64,000 bases of DNA from Breviolum minutum Mf 1.05b.01 (lineage: Eukaryota; Sar; Dinophyceae; Suessiales; Symbiodiniaceae), in contig DF239905.1 in assembly GCA_000507305.1 (NCBI GenBank), positions 62,001 through 126,000 of the forward strand, written 5' to 3'. Every line of letters starts with the position of its first letter. Positions within the stretch are counted from its first letter, which is position 1. Position numbers and translations under genes: made by a program. Below the pieces are notes generated by a model that saw only the letters and a list, made by a program, of their open reading frames with translations, was not told the origin of the DNA and made no database searches. Below are positions 25,001 through 35,535 of this stretch, piece after piece.

Positions 25001-27320
25001 TTTTGGGGGGTAGGGGGGCAACATTTGCTAAAGTGAACGGTTGCCAGTTGAGCTGTCTTCTTTGAAGCCTTGCATGATTCGCATTTGGCCTCGTGAAAAT
25101 TGTGGTCTATGGATGGTTACGTTTTTTTTTGCTCCCAAAACCTACCCTTCAAACCAGTATGAGCATTTTGCCAGATACTTTTCGTTGATGAAAAATCATC
25201 TACTCATCTTAAATGTCCATCACTCTTTCACTATGCCTCGGATCTACCCCCGAGCCCTGGATAACGTCATCACCACCTTTCGGATGACATGTTTCACATG
25301 TTTCAGGCTGGGGAATCCCAACCTAAATCATATCAAATCAGTCCTTCACACCAAACTTGGTCTCAGAGATAAATAATTCCGTTCGTTTCGTGTTTCTTTT
25401 TGGTGATGTGCGTCAAGTGACGGCTTTTTTGGGGGGCTTTGTCAAGAGTTGTGGTTTGTTTGCGTAGTACCCACAAAAGGGTACATATTATATATCATTA
25501 ACTTTAAAAAGGCTCCCGTCTTTTGAAAGTTGTCTTGTCTTTTTACTCTCTAAAAACTAAACCCGCTGTTCATATAAGTTTGTGTCATCATGTTCTATGT
25601 TTAACACCTCCAAACCCGCTTGATCCTTTGAAAGACCTCCCATTTTCGGAACATTTCCATCGTTACCCGCGGGTCACCCTGTCGACATTGGTCAATTTCT
25701 TGATGACGCTGCCCAACGTCAACTCCCTGCGGAAACCGGTTGAAGGACGAGGGGATGCACCAGCACCTTCAAAGAGGTGCCAAATAAACCCTAAGGGTTG
25801 GTGAATTGGAACCATTTTGGCACCTGAAGGTGCTGGTACAGAAGAATATGTTCTGGAAAATGTTTGAATATACCTGAGACATACATGAAAATAAATAAGA
25901 AGAATAAGAATGACAATACTAGTTAATGATAATACATGTAGGGTAACGATAACTTTTAGTACCCAAGTAACACGGAAACTCGTTCCCAAACTTGTTTCAA
26001 GGGTAAGGTTTGGTTCATTCATGTTCATAGGTTGGAAAGGAAGGATTAAAATGTTGGCATTGAAAACGGAGTTTGGTCATGTTGAGTACTTGAGTCTTCC
26101 AACCATCAAAACTGTGATGCAGCGCCATCAAATGCCATATACATACATATATATATATATACATACATGCTAGGGGCGGGAGGTTCACCGATGGTTCTTT
26201 GGGTATATATACATATATGGGAACCCACAACCTTTTTTTTTAAGGGTTATAGGTGATAACCCATATATGTATTTGGCCTTAAAGCTGGTCATGTTTCCAT
26301 CAGTTTTGGGGGGGGTCCAAGGGATGAAAGGGTGCTGATTTTTTCAGAGCAGGGATTTTGGCAACTTTTGAAATCAAGGATTGGATCCCCAAGTGGCTGC
26401 TGAAAGTGGCTGCTGAAAATGTCATCTCGGAATCATGCCAAGTGACTGGAAGGAGATATTTTGCAAGGCGAACATCCGGGTGTCTTTCGAAATGTTGGCG
26501 ATGTTCAAACAAAAGAAAACGGGGAAAGTTGCGAAGGAGAAGCTACCAAGCTTCAGTGGTTAGCCAGATTTCTGTCATTAGCAATATCCCAGGTCCTTAT
26601 GAACTAACTCCACTGCTCATCATGCCCTTACACATATAAATTATATACACAAAAACCAACTGTTTCAAGGGATCCCCCAAAAAGTGTTGTTTATTTTCCC
26701 ATCTACTTGACTCCAATGATGGACCATGGATAGAACCGGTCTGGTCTGGACACTTCTCTGTGGCTGCCTTATCCTGATATTTCTTAAATCTACCCCCCGC
26801 CCAGGAAAACAGTGAGACCACTACAGTGACATTACATTTTGAACTTCTGCATTTCCCACGATTGCATCCTGGGAGAGAAACACCCAACCATTTTGAGCTC
26901 AGTTGCTCGCTGGAAAAATCCCTCAAGATGCAAGGAAAGCCTCAAAGGAAAAAAAAAGACACCCGAAAGTAGATGAGTTCAATAGGCAAATTATGAATAC
27001 TGCACGCCAGTGCTCACTTTGAGCAACTTTTTCCAAGAAGTCACAGACAATTTTCATCAACATCATCTCACAAAGCAACAAAAAACGAACTAAAATCAAA
27101 CCAAAGGTGAATTTCACCCCTATACATACCTAGAACCCAAATGACCCTTGTTTTGATTGGAAGAGGCCTTGTTTTGGGGGGTTGACCTTCAAAAATCGAG
27201 GTCTTTGGGGTTCCAGGTACACTTATAAACCAACCTAAACCTCGGGGGGGGATCCATCACCAAATCCCTCACCAGGTCTGAATTTCGCCTCTCTTGTTGC
27301 AGCCTCATGGCCTCCTCAGC
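22018..27320 (-). CDS. Gene F 3' end: eleven linked exons, unknown helical protein
   Basis: This is the best-supported coding chain. Every junction keeps phase: 27320-27273 (AEEAMRLQQERRNSDL), 27066-27001 (MMLMKIVCDFLEKVAQSEHW), 26868-26836 (DAIVGNAEVQN), 26782-26737 (KYQDKAATEKCPDQT), 26483-26447, 25726-25667 (ELTLGSVIKKLTNVDRVTR), 25307-25248 (LKHVKHVIRKVVMTLSRAR), 24610-24541 (ALISALEVPPGEIVKLCAMM), 22877-22838 (MSSNLRQELLERR), 22362-22300 (ATASVVHVWGEFFFATNHSE) and 22103-22018 (ends GLPDQKPGRH, TGA). This gives about 200 C-terminal residues, mostly helical and basic in the middle. Introns carry hairpin elements and range from about 70 bp to 1.7 kb. The gene continues upstream. No family recognised. 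Confidence 0.6.
22184..22278. repeat. Family C palindromic element, best copy
   Basis: Long inverted repeat: GATCCATGGGACTGGTATAT pairs with ATATACCAGTCCCATGGATC, centred on ATGGTTGATTTTTATGGTAA. Further copies or fragments lie at about 16670-16752, 16771-16848, 19930-20033, 22585-22750, 22929-23040, 23475-23572, 39198-39290 and 39400-39490. Confidence 0.65.
23183..23287. repeat. Family A palindromic element
   Basis: TACCCTCCCTAAAACTAACA pairs with TGTTAGTTTTAGGGAGTGTA. It lies in a gene F intron. Confidence 0.65.
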
Positions 27321-27390
27321 CTGTGAATGGTTGATTTTTTATGGTAAATTAATGGGTAAATATACCATCTACATGGATCCTATGGGGTAT
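27320..27390. repeat. Family C element forming a splice acceptor
   Basis: Copy or half-copy with ATGGTTGATTTTTTATGGTA and ATGGATCCTATGGGG. On the minus strand its inner sequence ends AATCAACCATTCACAG, which is the acceptor of exon 27320-27273. Confidence 0.5.
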
Positions 27391-28288
27391 ATATTTGCTT
27401 TTTTTAAGGATATTGTATGAACTTGTTTACATATGAGTACTATGATATCATATGAACTTTTATGCCTTTTATATGTATGTGTATATATAAATATGACTTG
27501 GCTGACTTAGGCTTCTATGACTTACGACTCAACTTATATCTCAAAATTCTAGACCCCCCAATTTTTGAGAAGATTGGAATACGGAAAGATCAACATGGTT
27601 TCCCCCTTCACACAAGACTCTGGACACTCAGTTGGGGGGGTGCAAAAATTCTCGGATTCAAAGGCAATGGCGGCATGGCCTCATGGCATGACATGGATGT
27701 CACATCTGGTAACTTCTATATACGTGTCCCATGTTGTCCCCAGAGACAAATATTTATTTGTAACAAAATCCTTTTTGTGTGCAATCCATAGAAATTATTT
27801 CTTCATATTTATATTAAAGCCGAAGTGCTGGGTTGATGACAACTCCCAAATGTCCACTAAACATCAAGCGTGAGTTGATTTTTTCCCCCGAGCGAACGAG
27901 AAATATTGTGGTTTCGTGGAGAACCTCGCATTGGAACTTGTATAGCGCTGAATGATAACCACCTTCCTGCACCTTTGTTCAGTTCCTTTCTGCGAACGGA
28001 TTGAACCCATGAATCTCTGGGGATGGTCATCCCACCTTGAACGACCGGAAGCCTTTTAATGGTATATATAAACCCCTACAAAATTGGGTGTATTTTTCCA
28101 TCACCTAAATTACGTGGGAAAATCCATGGGAGTGAAAAGACTTGAACAGATATACCAAAAAACAAATGACTCAAATGACCCTTGACTGGAGTTTAGACCC
28201 TTGGAATTTTGAAGGGTATGAATTCAGCCCCCCAAAACAGAGGACTGGAACCCCGATTTCAGGATCCAGGAATCGACCGGTCGATCAC

Positions 28289-28413
28289 CTTTTCAAACGT
28301 CCACCCAAAACATCAGCCTCCGCCAACACTTGGGCAGCTTGGACAGCCTTAGAAAAGGCATGTGACACATTGATTTTGGGAAGGGAGATCACAATAAGGG
28401 ACTTGTCTTCCCC
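28289..28413 (-). CDS. Gene F internal exon
   Basis: 125-nt exon reading GEDKSLIVISLPKINVSHAF and KAVQAAQVLAEADVLGGRLK, with a TTTTCTCAAG acceptor and GTGATC donor. The opposite strand is also open but has a less favourable codon pattern and weaker splice borders. Phase to its neighbours is not resolved, so an unplaced exon probably lies nearby (a candidate is 27705-27628, EAMPPLPLNPRIFAPPQL). Confidence 0.55.
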
Positions 28414-29112
28414 CTTGAGAAAACCCGTGACTGACGAGATTTTGACTTGAGGGTAATACTTTTGGGGGTGATGTTTTTGATTCCCACCGAGGTAATCATA
28501 GCATTTTACTGATCAAAGATACCCAGATTTACATTCTCCGACAGGCCTTCAGACAGTCGTCCATTTTTTGTTTCACTTCCATTGATTCCACTCCTGGCTT
28601 GCAGCTTCAACTTGTGTGTCCACTCTACTTGTTTGTACGGTTTTGATTGGTAGGGGATGGAATGGGGATGGAAATCAAATAAATCGGGGTTAAGATACCA
28701 ATTGCAAGGATTCCCTTCATTAAAGGTGGGATAACCATCACCTAAGAGGAGTTTAAGACCCAACAACTAGCTACTATTGTACTCCGAAATAAACCCAGCA
28801 ATCACTGACCCAATTTTTCGAAGCCCAACCTCAATGCCTTTTTAAAGCATATTCTTTTGAATTTTTGATTGGTTGAGTTTCATTGAGTTTCATCCCGCCT
28901 TTTTGTTGGTGAAACTTCCAAAATCACTTGGTGATTCTGAAAAAAAATCTGTTTTCTCAAGAAATCCGTGGAACTTGTTTCCCTCAATTTCTGACCTTTG
29001 GCATTCAAAATTCATCAAAAACCTCACAGCCTTTCGACTTGCTTGGTTCAGAAGTTTCCTGGGCGTCCGGCCGATAGTCTTCGTCCCGCCTTGGGCTGCT
29101 CTCTCGCCTTAC

Positions 29113-30313
29113 GGGCGGCCGCCTGGGCGTTTTGGTGAAGGGGGGCCCAAGGTCTCTGGGGAAGGTTGAGGGCGTTTAAGCCTGTTGATATGGTAAATAT
29201 CCTGTTTTTTACAGGGTTTTAAAAGCATCCCACAGGTGGTTGTTTGGGATTTCTGAACCATCAACAGTGTGAATTTAAAGTCCGGCAGATTTCTTTGAAA
29301 AATATTTATCGAAACTTTGGGGTTTTTTGTAGCTCCAAAAATGCGGTTTGTAGACTCACTCCCTATGATGGTTCGGGTTCGGGATTTGCTGGGTACCCCG
29401 AGCTTTCCAAGCTCGTTGGGTTGGATTGTGTGACTAGCCACCCAGTTGAAGAATATGTCTGCAAGTCATATATTTGGAAAAAAAATGATCCACCTAGTAG
29501 TTATACAACCATGCTTGGTGCACTTTTTTGGGGGGTGTCACTTTTAAGAGTTTGAGGCACTGCCATGATGATGTATGATTAGGGTACCCAGCCAAGGAAG
29601 ATGAAATGCCAGGATTTCTCTAATGGTGATCTCAACTCTCTGTGACTTGAATCAATTTTTTGTCTCGATTGTCACAGCGCCACGACTATAATTTTGAAGT
29701 CAGAGTTTTCCTATAATCAACCATCGACCAAAGGGAAGTTCTCATGTAAGTAAGGTCACTAAACCAAACAAAAAGGTCATTCTTGTCGTTTCATACCTAA
29801 AATCCTCATTTGCCATCAAGACTTCCCAGCATGTTTGTGACACTGGGAGAAAAAAAAAGGTGACAAAAAATGGGATGTGTTGTTTTTTTTCGAAACAAAA
29901 TGTGCATCTTTCTTATATGGAGTCATGGATGTTGGGTTTTTTGGTGAAGGTGCTGATCTGTCCTCAAAGGAAACATCCCAAAAATGAATTCCAAAACCAA
30001 AACCCTTCCCTCCGGCTTTGATTCCTTTAAAGGGGTATCTCACATTATCTCACCCCTGGAAAAATATAGTGACATGTTTTTTTCCACAACTTGTTCAAAT
30101 TTAAGACGCTTTTGTGTGTTTTCATGTTTTGGCTGGAGAACCCCACACACTCTAACAAAAAAAGACAACGACAAGATTTTCTCTGTGAATTTGTTCCTAA
30201 GTTCTAAATTTCATCTCCTGACTCCACACTTCCTTTTTTTCCAACTAGCTGACCTCCAACTCCTCCTGATGTTGTTGGACCAGGGTAGCAAAAAGCTCAC
30301 GAAATTGCGCTAC
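29113..30313 (-). CDS. Gene F exon group
   Basis: Three exons keep phase: 30313-30254 (VAQFRELFATLVQQHQEELE, a coiled-coil-like helix with a TCCATCCGTCCAG acceptor), 29411-29360 (LGKLGVPSKSRTRTIIG, perfect GTGAGT donor) and 29155-29113 (TLGPPSPKRPGGR, GTAAGG donor). The second and third are basic and Pro/Ser-rich, like a flexible linker. At 30264-30313 the plus strand is also open with an excellent pyrimidine acceptor; minus was chosen by phase and gene direction. Confidence 0.5.
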
Positions 30314-30543
30314 CTGGACGGATGGAAGGATCATTGACCAACAAGGGAAGGGTGTTGTCTTTTATTTTTGTTTTTTCTTGGGTGGGAAGGGAAAGAAAAC
30401 CTCTTCAAAAAGGGAAAATTCCTCAAACACTCAACATCGGTTCAGGTTGTTTTTTGGTGGGTTGTTTTTGAGGTATGAACCTATCAATGGACAAAATTTG
30501 TAAGCAGATCAATTCGTTGCAGATATCTTCATCATTCTGAAAC

Positions 30544-32414
30544 CCTCGTTTCCTGAAGTTGAGATCTGTGATGATTCTTTTGCAGCTTCACTGGCTGAAA
30601 ACATGTTGGGGTCTGCTTGATGCTGTAAGGCTGAAATTTGACACGTGGGCAACAAAACCCACCAGTGACATGTCTGGGTAGTATTTCACCACCTACTTGG
30701 AGGAACAAGTTTCTGTCTTGCTGGATCTTTCAAACTGTTGATGTGCTGTCGACAATGATCTCGAAAACAAGAAACAAACCGCTTCAGAAGGTTCCCATTT
30801 CTTTGATTTGACACCTGAATTGGGAAAAGGGGTGTCGTCGTCGTCGTCGTCCTCATCATCATCATCATCTTCTTCTTCTTCATCATCATCATCATCATCA
30901 TCTTCTTCTTCTTCTTCTTCTTCATCTTCATCTTCTTCTTCTTCTTCTTCTTCTTCTTCTTCTTCTTCTTCCATCCATCTTCTCTCACTATCTAATTTCT
31001 TCTTCATTCTGCTTCTTCACTACCATCATCATCTTCCCCTCGTATTCAGAATCAGAAGTCAATCTACACTAATCATCTACCAAGTTTCAACGTTAACCCC
31101 TCGAACGGTTGATGCTTCGAATCTCGGGTCAGCTTGGGATGGATTCTGCCCCGAAAGGAACCGTCCAGTTTAAGACTTCACCCAAAGAGAAGCCCTACAA
31201 AAGGAACTATTTCAACCCACCGCATTTTTCACTGTCAATATCAATGAAAGGGACACTGATATTGTCCCGGCCAACCGAAACATAGGACTCTGAAAATCTC
31301 GGGGGTGCTGTATTTTTTCCAAACAAGTTCTCCAATCTTTAGGGTAAAAACAATGCAAAAAAAGCATGTTATTTCGAGCAAAATCATCGAAAACTCCATT
31401 TTATAGACCCCTGTATCAGTTTAGACATTCATAAATCCTTTGATGCCCGGAAAAAATCAAAACGCCCTCAAAATAATGATCCCGATGATGCTGTTGACAA
31501 ATATTCAGAAATCTGGGGGAATTAGACCAGTTGAGGTTGAAAATTAGTCTACCCTACGAGTACCTTTTCTCACGAGTGGCTTTCTACATTCCAGGCTGTC
31601 TGTGTGTGTTACTGAAATATATCATGATCTGCGCCTGAAAACTATGTCTTTTTAAAAAGACTCTTTCGATCGGTGTCAAATTCTGGGAATTTTCGGATGT
31701 TGGCACCTCAGATCATAGGACTATCAAATGGGCAATTCATCCCCCCAAAACCACCACTTGGTAGGTCTAAAACAACAATAATGTATCTAGTAAATCTAGT
31801 ATGTATCATATCAACCACTGCAGGATTTTGTCCATTCAACAGAATTCAACACTACCCCACTATCTTTAAGACGATACACCAATGCTTCGGTCCCAGATCT
31901 TGCAGTTCCCCTGGCCTCTTCTGTTGAGAACTCCACGGCCTGGTAGGTCTGGTGTTGGGTCTTTGCGAAGTACGACGTTTTTTTCACTTCACGAGGATTT
32001 CCCATACCTTTGGAGTATTAACAAAAATATATATCCCCCTGAAAACGAACATGGAAAGAAAATTTGATGGTTGGAAGTTGGAAGATGAATTTTTTCCTTT
32101 TTCAATGTGTTTTTTGTTGAGGGGACATTAGTTTTCAGGGGGGTCACGCCTTTTTCCAACAAAAAACCACGAGGGAGCTGCCCCAAGGCAAGCTGAAAAG
32201 AATCATCCCAAACAAAGGTGAAGATAGGCAAGTCCCTTTCCTTTGGGGGGGGGGGGAAATGGGGGGCACCTCTTTTTTTGGGTCGAACCAAACAAAGTGG
32301 CCTGGCGCTTTTGTTGGGTCACTCTTGGAATGGTTTACTGTTAAAAGGTACGTACAGGATTCCGCAAAACTTCCACCTGAAACCCAAGTGAAAGTGTGGC
32401 TGGGTCGACTTTTC
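30544..32414 (-). CDS. Gene F exon group
   Basis: Six exons in phase: 32414-32377 (KVDPATLSLGFQ), 31939-31880 (AVEFSTEEARGTARSGTEAL), 31706-31662 (VPTSENSQNLTPIER), 31145-31098 (NPSQADPRFEASTVRG), 30814-30693 (VSNQRNGNLLKRFVSCFRDH, QHINSLKDPARQKL) and 30590-30544 (EAAKESSQISTSGNE). In 31706-31638 another frame reads NIRKFPEFDTDRKSLFKKT to a TAG stop, so a gene end there is a second possibility, splitting F into two genes. The TCT/TCA microsatellite at 30834-30971 sits in the intron just upstream of exon 30814-30693. Function unknown. Confidence 0.5.
30834..30971. repeat. (TCT/TCA/TCG)n microsatellite
   Basis: Imperfect trinucleotide array mixing TCG, TCA and TCT. On the minus strand it would encode acidic or Lys runs, but it lies in an intron of the F model. 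Confidence 0.9.
32032..32144. repeat. Family A palindromic element, diverged
   Basis: CCCCCTGAAAACGAACATGG with right arm CATTAGTTTTCAGGGGGG; inner part less conserved. Confidence 0.5.
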
Positions 32415-32713
32415 CTGGGTGGTGTTTTTAGAGCTCGTCTCCATGTCATGATTTCCACTGCTGGGACCTTCAACAATCTCCGGTGGGAACTGGGAAGTCT
32501 CAGACATTCCCGTAGCATTTCTGTTTTAATAATCTGGGTCAGCCGAGAATCAAGTCTCACCAGTCCAATCTGTTTGAAGAGTGTGACAGAAATAGGATAG
32601 GACTCATAGATTTTAGACAAGTCACTACTAGATCATCTTTTGTGATAATTCTACCATTTTGGGTGCAGTTCTGAATCTGGGGGGCTCCAAGTCATTTTTA
32701 TTTTTTTTGAAAC

Positions 32714-33382
32714 ATCCTCCATGCATCCAATTCCAAAATCGCCATTCGGGTAGCGGAAAAAACTGTCAGCAATGAAAAATCGGTCTCCTTGGACCGAAAA
32801 TCCCTTCACCACAACAGGAATGTTTGGATCTTTGATGTTTAATCTAGAATTTTCGCAGGATGTAACCACCAAGGTTGGGTTTGATTTTGTTGCCCATCCA
32901 CCCTCCAGATCATCCACACCTTCAACGCTTCATCTTCACGTTGAAACACCTAAAACACAGGAAGGCGTTCAAGGAGAGTCTCCTCCCCAAACAAGAAGAA
33001 GAACAACAACACAACAACAACACCAGCAACACCAACAATACCAACACCACCAACACCAACAACAACCAACACCACCAACACCAACAAAAACCAACACCAC
33101 CAACACCAACAACAACCACAACAACAACCACGATAGCAGTTGCTCTCATCACTTTGTTCAAGCATCAGGTGGATGTTTACATCATCCAAACAAAGAAGGA
33201 AAGAGTTTTCCATATGCATTCCGCATGTGTGTCTCAAAATAGGAAAAAAATCGAAGCTATTGACCGTACCCTCCATGGAAAAAAAACAAATCCCACCATT
33301 GGGAAAGCCGGGAAATCATCGACCCCACGGAGTTCTTGCGCCCTACACGGGCCCTGGGATGTTACAGCTGGTTCCTGATCAC
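32714..33382 (-). CDS. Gene F exon group with a long 189-nt exon
   Basis: Exons 33382-33297 (QGPCRAQELRGVDDFPAFPM), 32982-32959 (ETLLERLP) and 32902-32714 follow each other in phase 0. The last is the longest exon seen in the window: 63 codons including NIPVVVKGFSVQGDRFFIAD and SFFRYPNGDFGIGCMED, clearly protein-like and probably a beta-rich folded domain that I cannot name. An AAC microsatellite fills the intron at 32996-33130. Just downstream, 32569-32471 is coding-like in two minus frames and is left open. Confidence 0.55.
32996..33130. repeat. AAC-rich imperfect microsatellite
   Basis: AAC and ACC units, intronic in the F model between exons 33382-33297 and 32982-32959. Confidence 0.85.
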
Positions 33383-34033
33383 CTGTATGGAATAAACCTC
33401 TACCTTTAGTAGTACGTCTCAAAATCCAGTCGTCCTAAAATGTCCTAACATTTAGAGGTCATATATTTTCGCGATTCAAATGAACAAATTTCTTCCATTT
33501 CTGCACATAACATGAATATATAATATGCACATGTTCTCGTTTCCGCTCAACTATTTTGCAGGATGCAAAACATGGTATCAAAACCACTTGTTGTAGGAAA
33601 TTGTCCATGGTAGTTTATTACAACTCGACTCACGTACGAGTTCTTGATTCAAATTTCACAGTTTCGTTACTCATGGGCTTACTCTGGTGCCAAGTTATAA
33701 GAAGATCGTCCATCAAATAGGAAAGTGATTTTTGTCAACTTTTCAAGACTGATGCGGCATTTGATTTTTTGTTATTTTTGCGGGAACATTTCATGAAAAA
33801 CTCCAGGTCATTTTCCATAGATTTCGTTTCAAGTACCATATTTCAGCACCTTGATATTTGAATTTATGTGTGAAATGTCAAGTTTAGGGGATGATTTGTT
33901 CACTGATCTACTCCCTGATATCTACAAACAAACTCAACACCTCAACACTCGGCCCGTACCGTTGGTAGGAGAAACACGGTGAGAAGAATCCACCACATCA
34001 GCAACCGCAAAACGTGGTACAGGGTCCCCCAAC

Positions 34034-34085
34034 TGCATCATTGTGGTTCTTCACCGACTCGTAAACAAAGTGCACCTCGACTTCT
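34034..34085 (-). CDS. Gene F internal exon
   Basis: Short exon reading EVEVHFVYESVKNHNDA, with a pyrimidine-containing acceptor and GTTGGG donor. Phase to the next group (33382) is not resolved. No function seen. Confidence 0.45.
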
Positions 34086-34486
34086 CTTTTAACGAAAGGA
34101 GCACGGGGGTGGTTCATGATGTCTTGGGGGTGATTCACCCAACAGTGACTACTAAGGGAGGTGGTATCATTTTTTTAGCAAGCACTTCGCCAGGATTCCA
34201 GGGGCCACCACGATGACATTCCATCTATTTCCATCTTCTTTTAGGCTCGGAGATTCCGGTGTGTTTGGAGGGACCAAAAATTGATGATTCCAAAGTAACT
34301 AAGTAGAATCCTTTTCCAAGCCATCATTTCCCAAGGGGTCCTGTTAATTTTCGCCAGGCGTATCCCATTTCCATGATGCTACTTCTTTCTGCAAAACACC
34401 AAACTCCCCATGTCATGGGCCAAAAAACAACAACAGGGGGTCTTGCGTGTTTTTAGTAATGATTTATGATCCTTTCAAACTAAGAC

Positions 34487-34591
34487 TACACTCCGGCAAA
34501 GTAACATAGCAATGAGAAATCCACCATTTGAAGATGTATCTCCTATTGAAAAAGGTGGTTTTCCATTGCTATGTTAGTTTACCAGGGGGTA
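34487..34591. repeat. Family A palindromic element
   Basis: TACACTCCGGCAAAGTAACA with right arm TGTTAGTTTACCAGGGGGTA. The AACATAGCAATG core is shared with 17480-17584 and 61197-61301. Confidence 0.6.
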
Positions 34592-35535
34592 ACTAAGACC
34601 TTGTATTTCCTCCCGTTAAAAATGGCCGGAACAACCAGCAATTATTGGTGTCACTGCTTCTGTGGAACCTGTGAGTAGATCCGAATCCCAACTGTTATAC
34701 CAATACACCCACAACCGCGGGTGATGAAAGTAAGTTTTTGTGTTTTTTTTTTGGGGGGGGGGGAGAAATATGTAGACTATTATGATTACATATATACTAT
34801 ACCAGTGCATACCCATGTATACAGACATATAATCAAAATATATCCTGTATAACTTGTGGGGGATGAAAGGGTCATGAGTCATGAGTCATGACCATCATGG
34901 ATGTCATGAGAAAATCATACACCTCTTCCATCCTGAGAAAGTTCCAGGATCCAACCAAAATTTACCAACAAATTGGCCCTTTCGTTGATTGATGAATTTC
35001 GGTCATCTGATATGTTGAAAACACCCAACAAAAAGCTCATAAGATAACTCAACCACGTTCATCCCTTCATTGCCTTACAGTAGTCCTTCAATAACTTCTT
35101 AAACTTTTGGAAAAAATAAACCAAACGGTCCAAAAATATATAAATGTGAAGGCTGTGTGCTCGTTTCAACTAATGGTGGAAAGTCAAATCCTCTGCCCAC
35201 TGTCAACACAAATCACCCAACTTGTCTACTTGATTCCCCCCCTTTGAAAAATATTTGTCAAAATGGCGTCATCTTCGCCCATTTTGGCGAGGTAGAAAAT
35301 TCAAAGAAAAAAAACTTCAAGAAACCACCACTACCAACCTTTTAAAGTTTTTTGCACAAGACCCTATGGAATTCTATCCATCACAAGTAATTATTCTGCT
35401 TGATGGTTGCAACCCATTTCAAAAATATTTGTCAAATTCGATCATTTCGCCAAGTGGGTGTGAAAATAAAACATCTTTGAAAACACCACCATAGTCTTCT
35501 GTTTGAAAAAAAAGATTGCCCTTTTCCAACTTTAC

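Noticed and set aside
25248-25307. CETCHP: a CXXCH haem-binding motif suggesting a cytochrome c
   Set aside because: It appears only in a frame that breaks phase with both neighbouring exons; the in-phase frame lacks it.
30254-30337. Plus-strand terminal exon DLQLLLMLLDQGSKKLTKLR with an excellent acceptor
   Set aside because: The minus reading has equally good borders, better codon pattern and fits the surrounding minus exons; complementary RNY frames explain the mirror ORF.
30686-31173. Poly-Ser, poly-Glu and poly-Lys ORFs
   Set aside because: Simple-repeat translation; the exon starts after the repeat at 30814.
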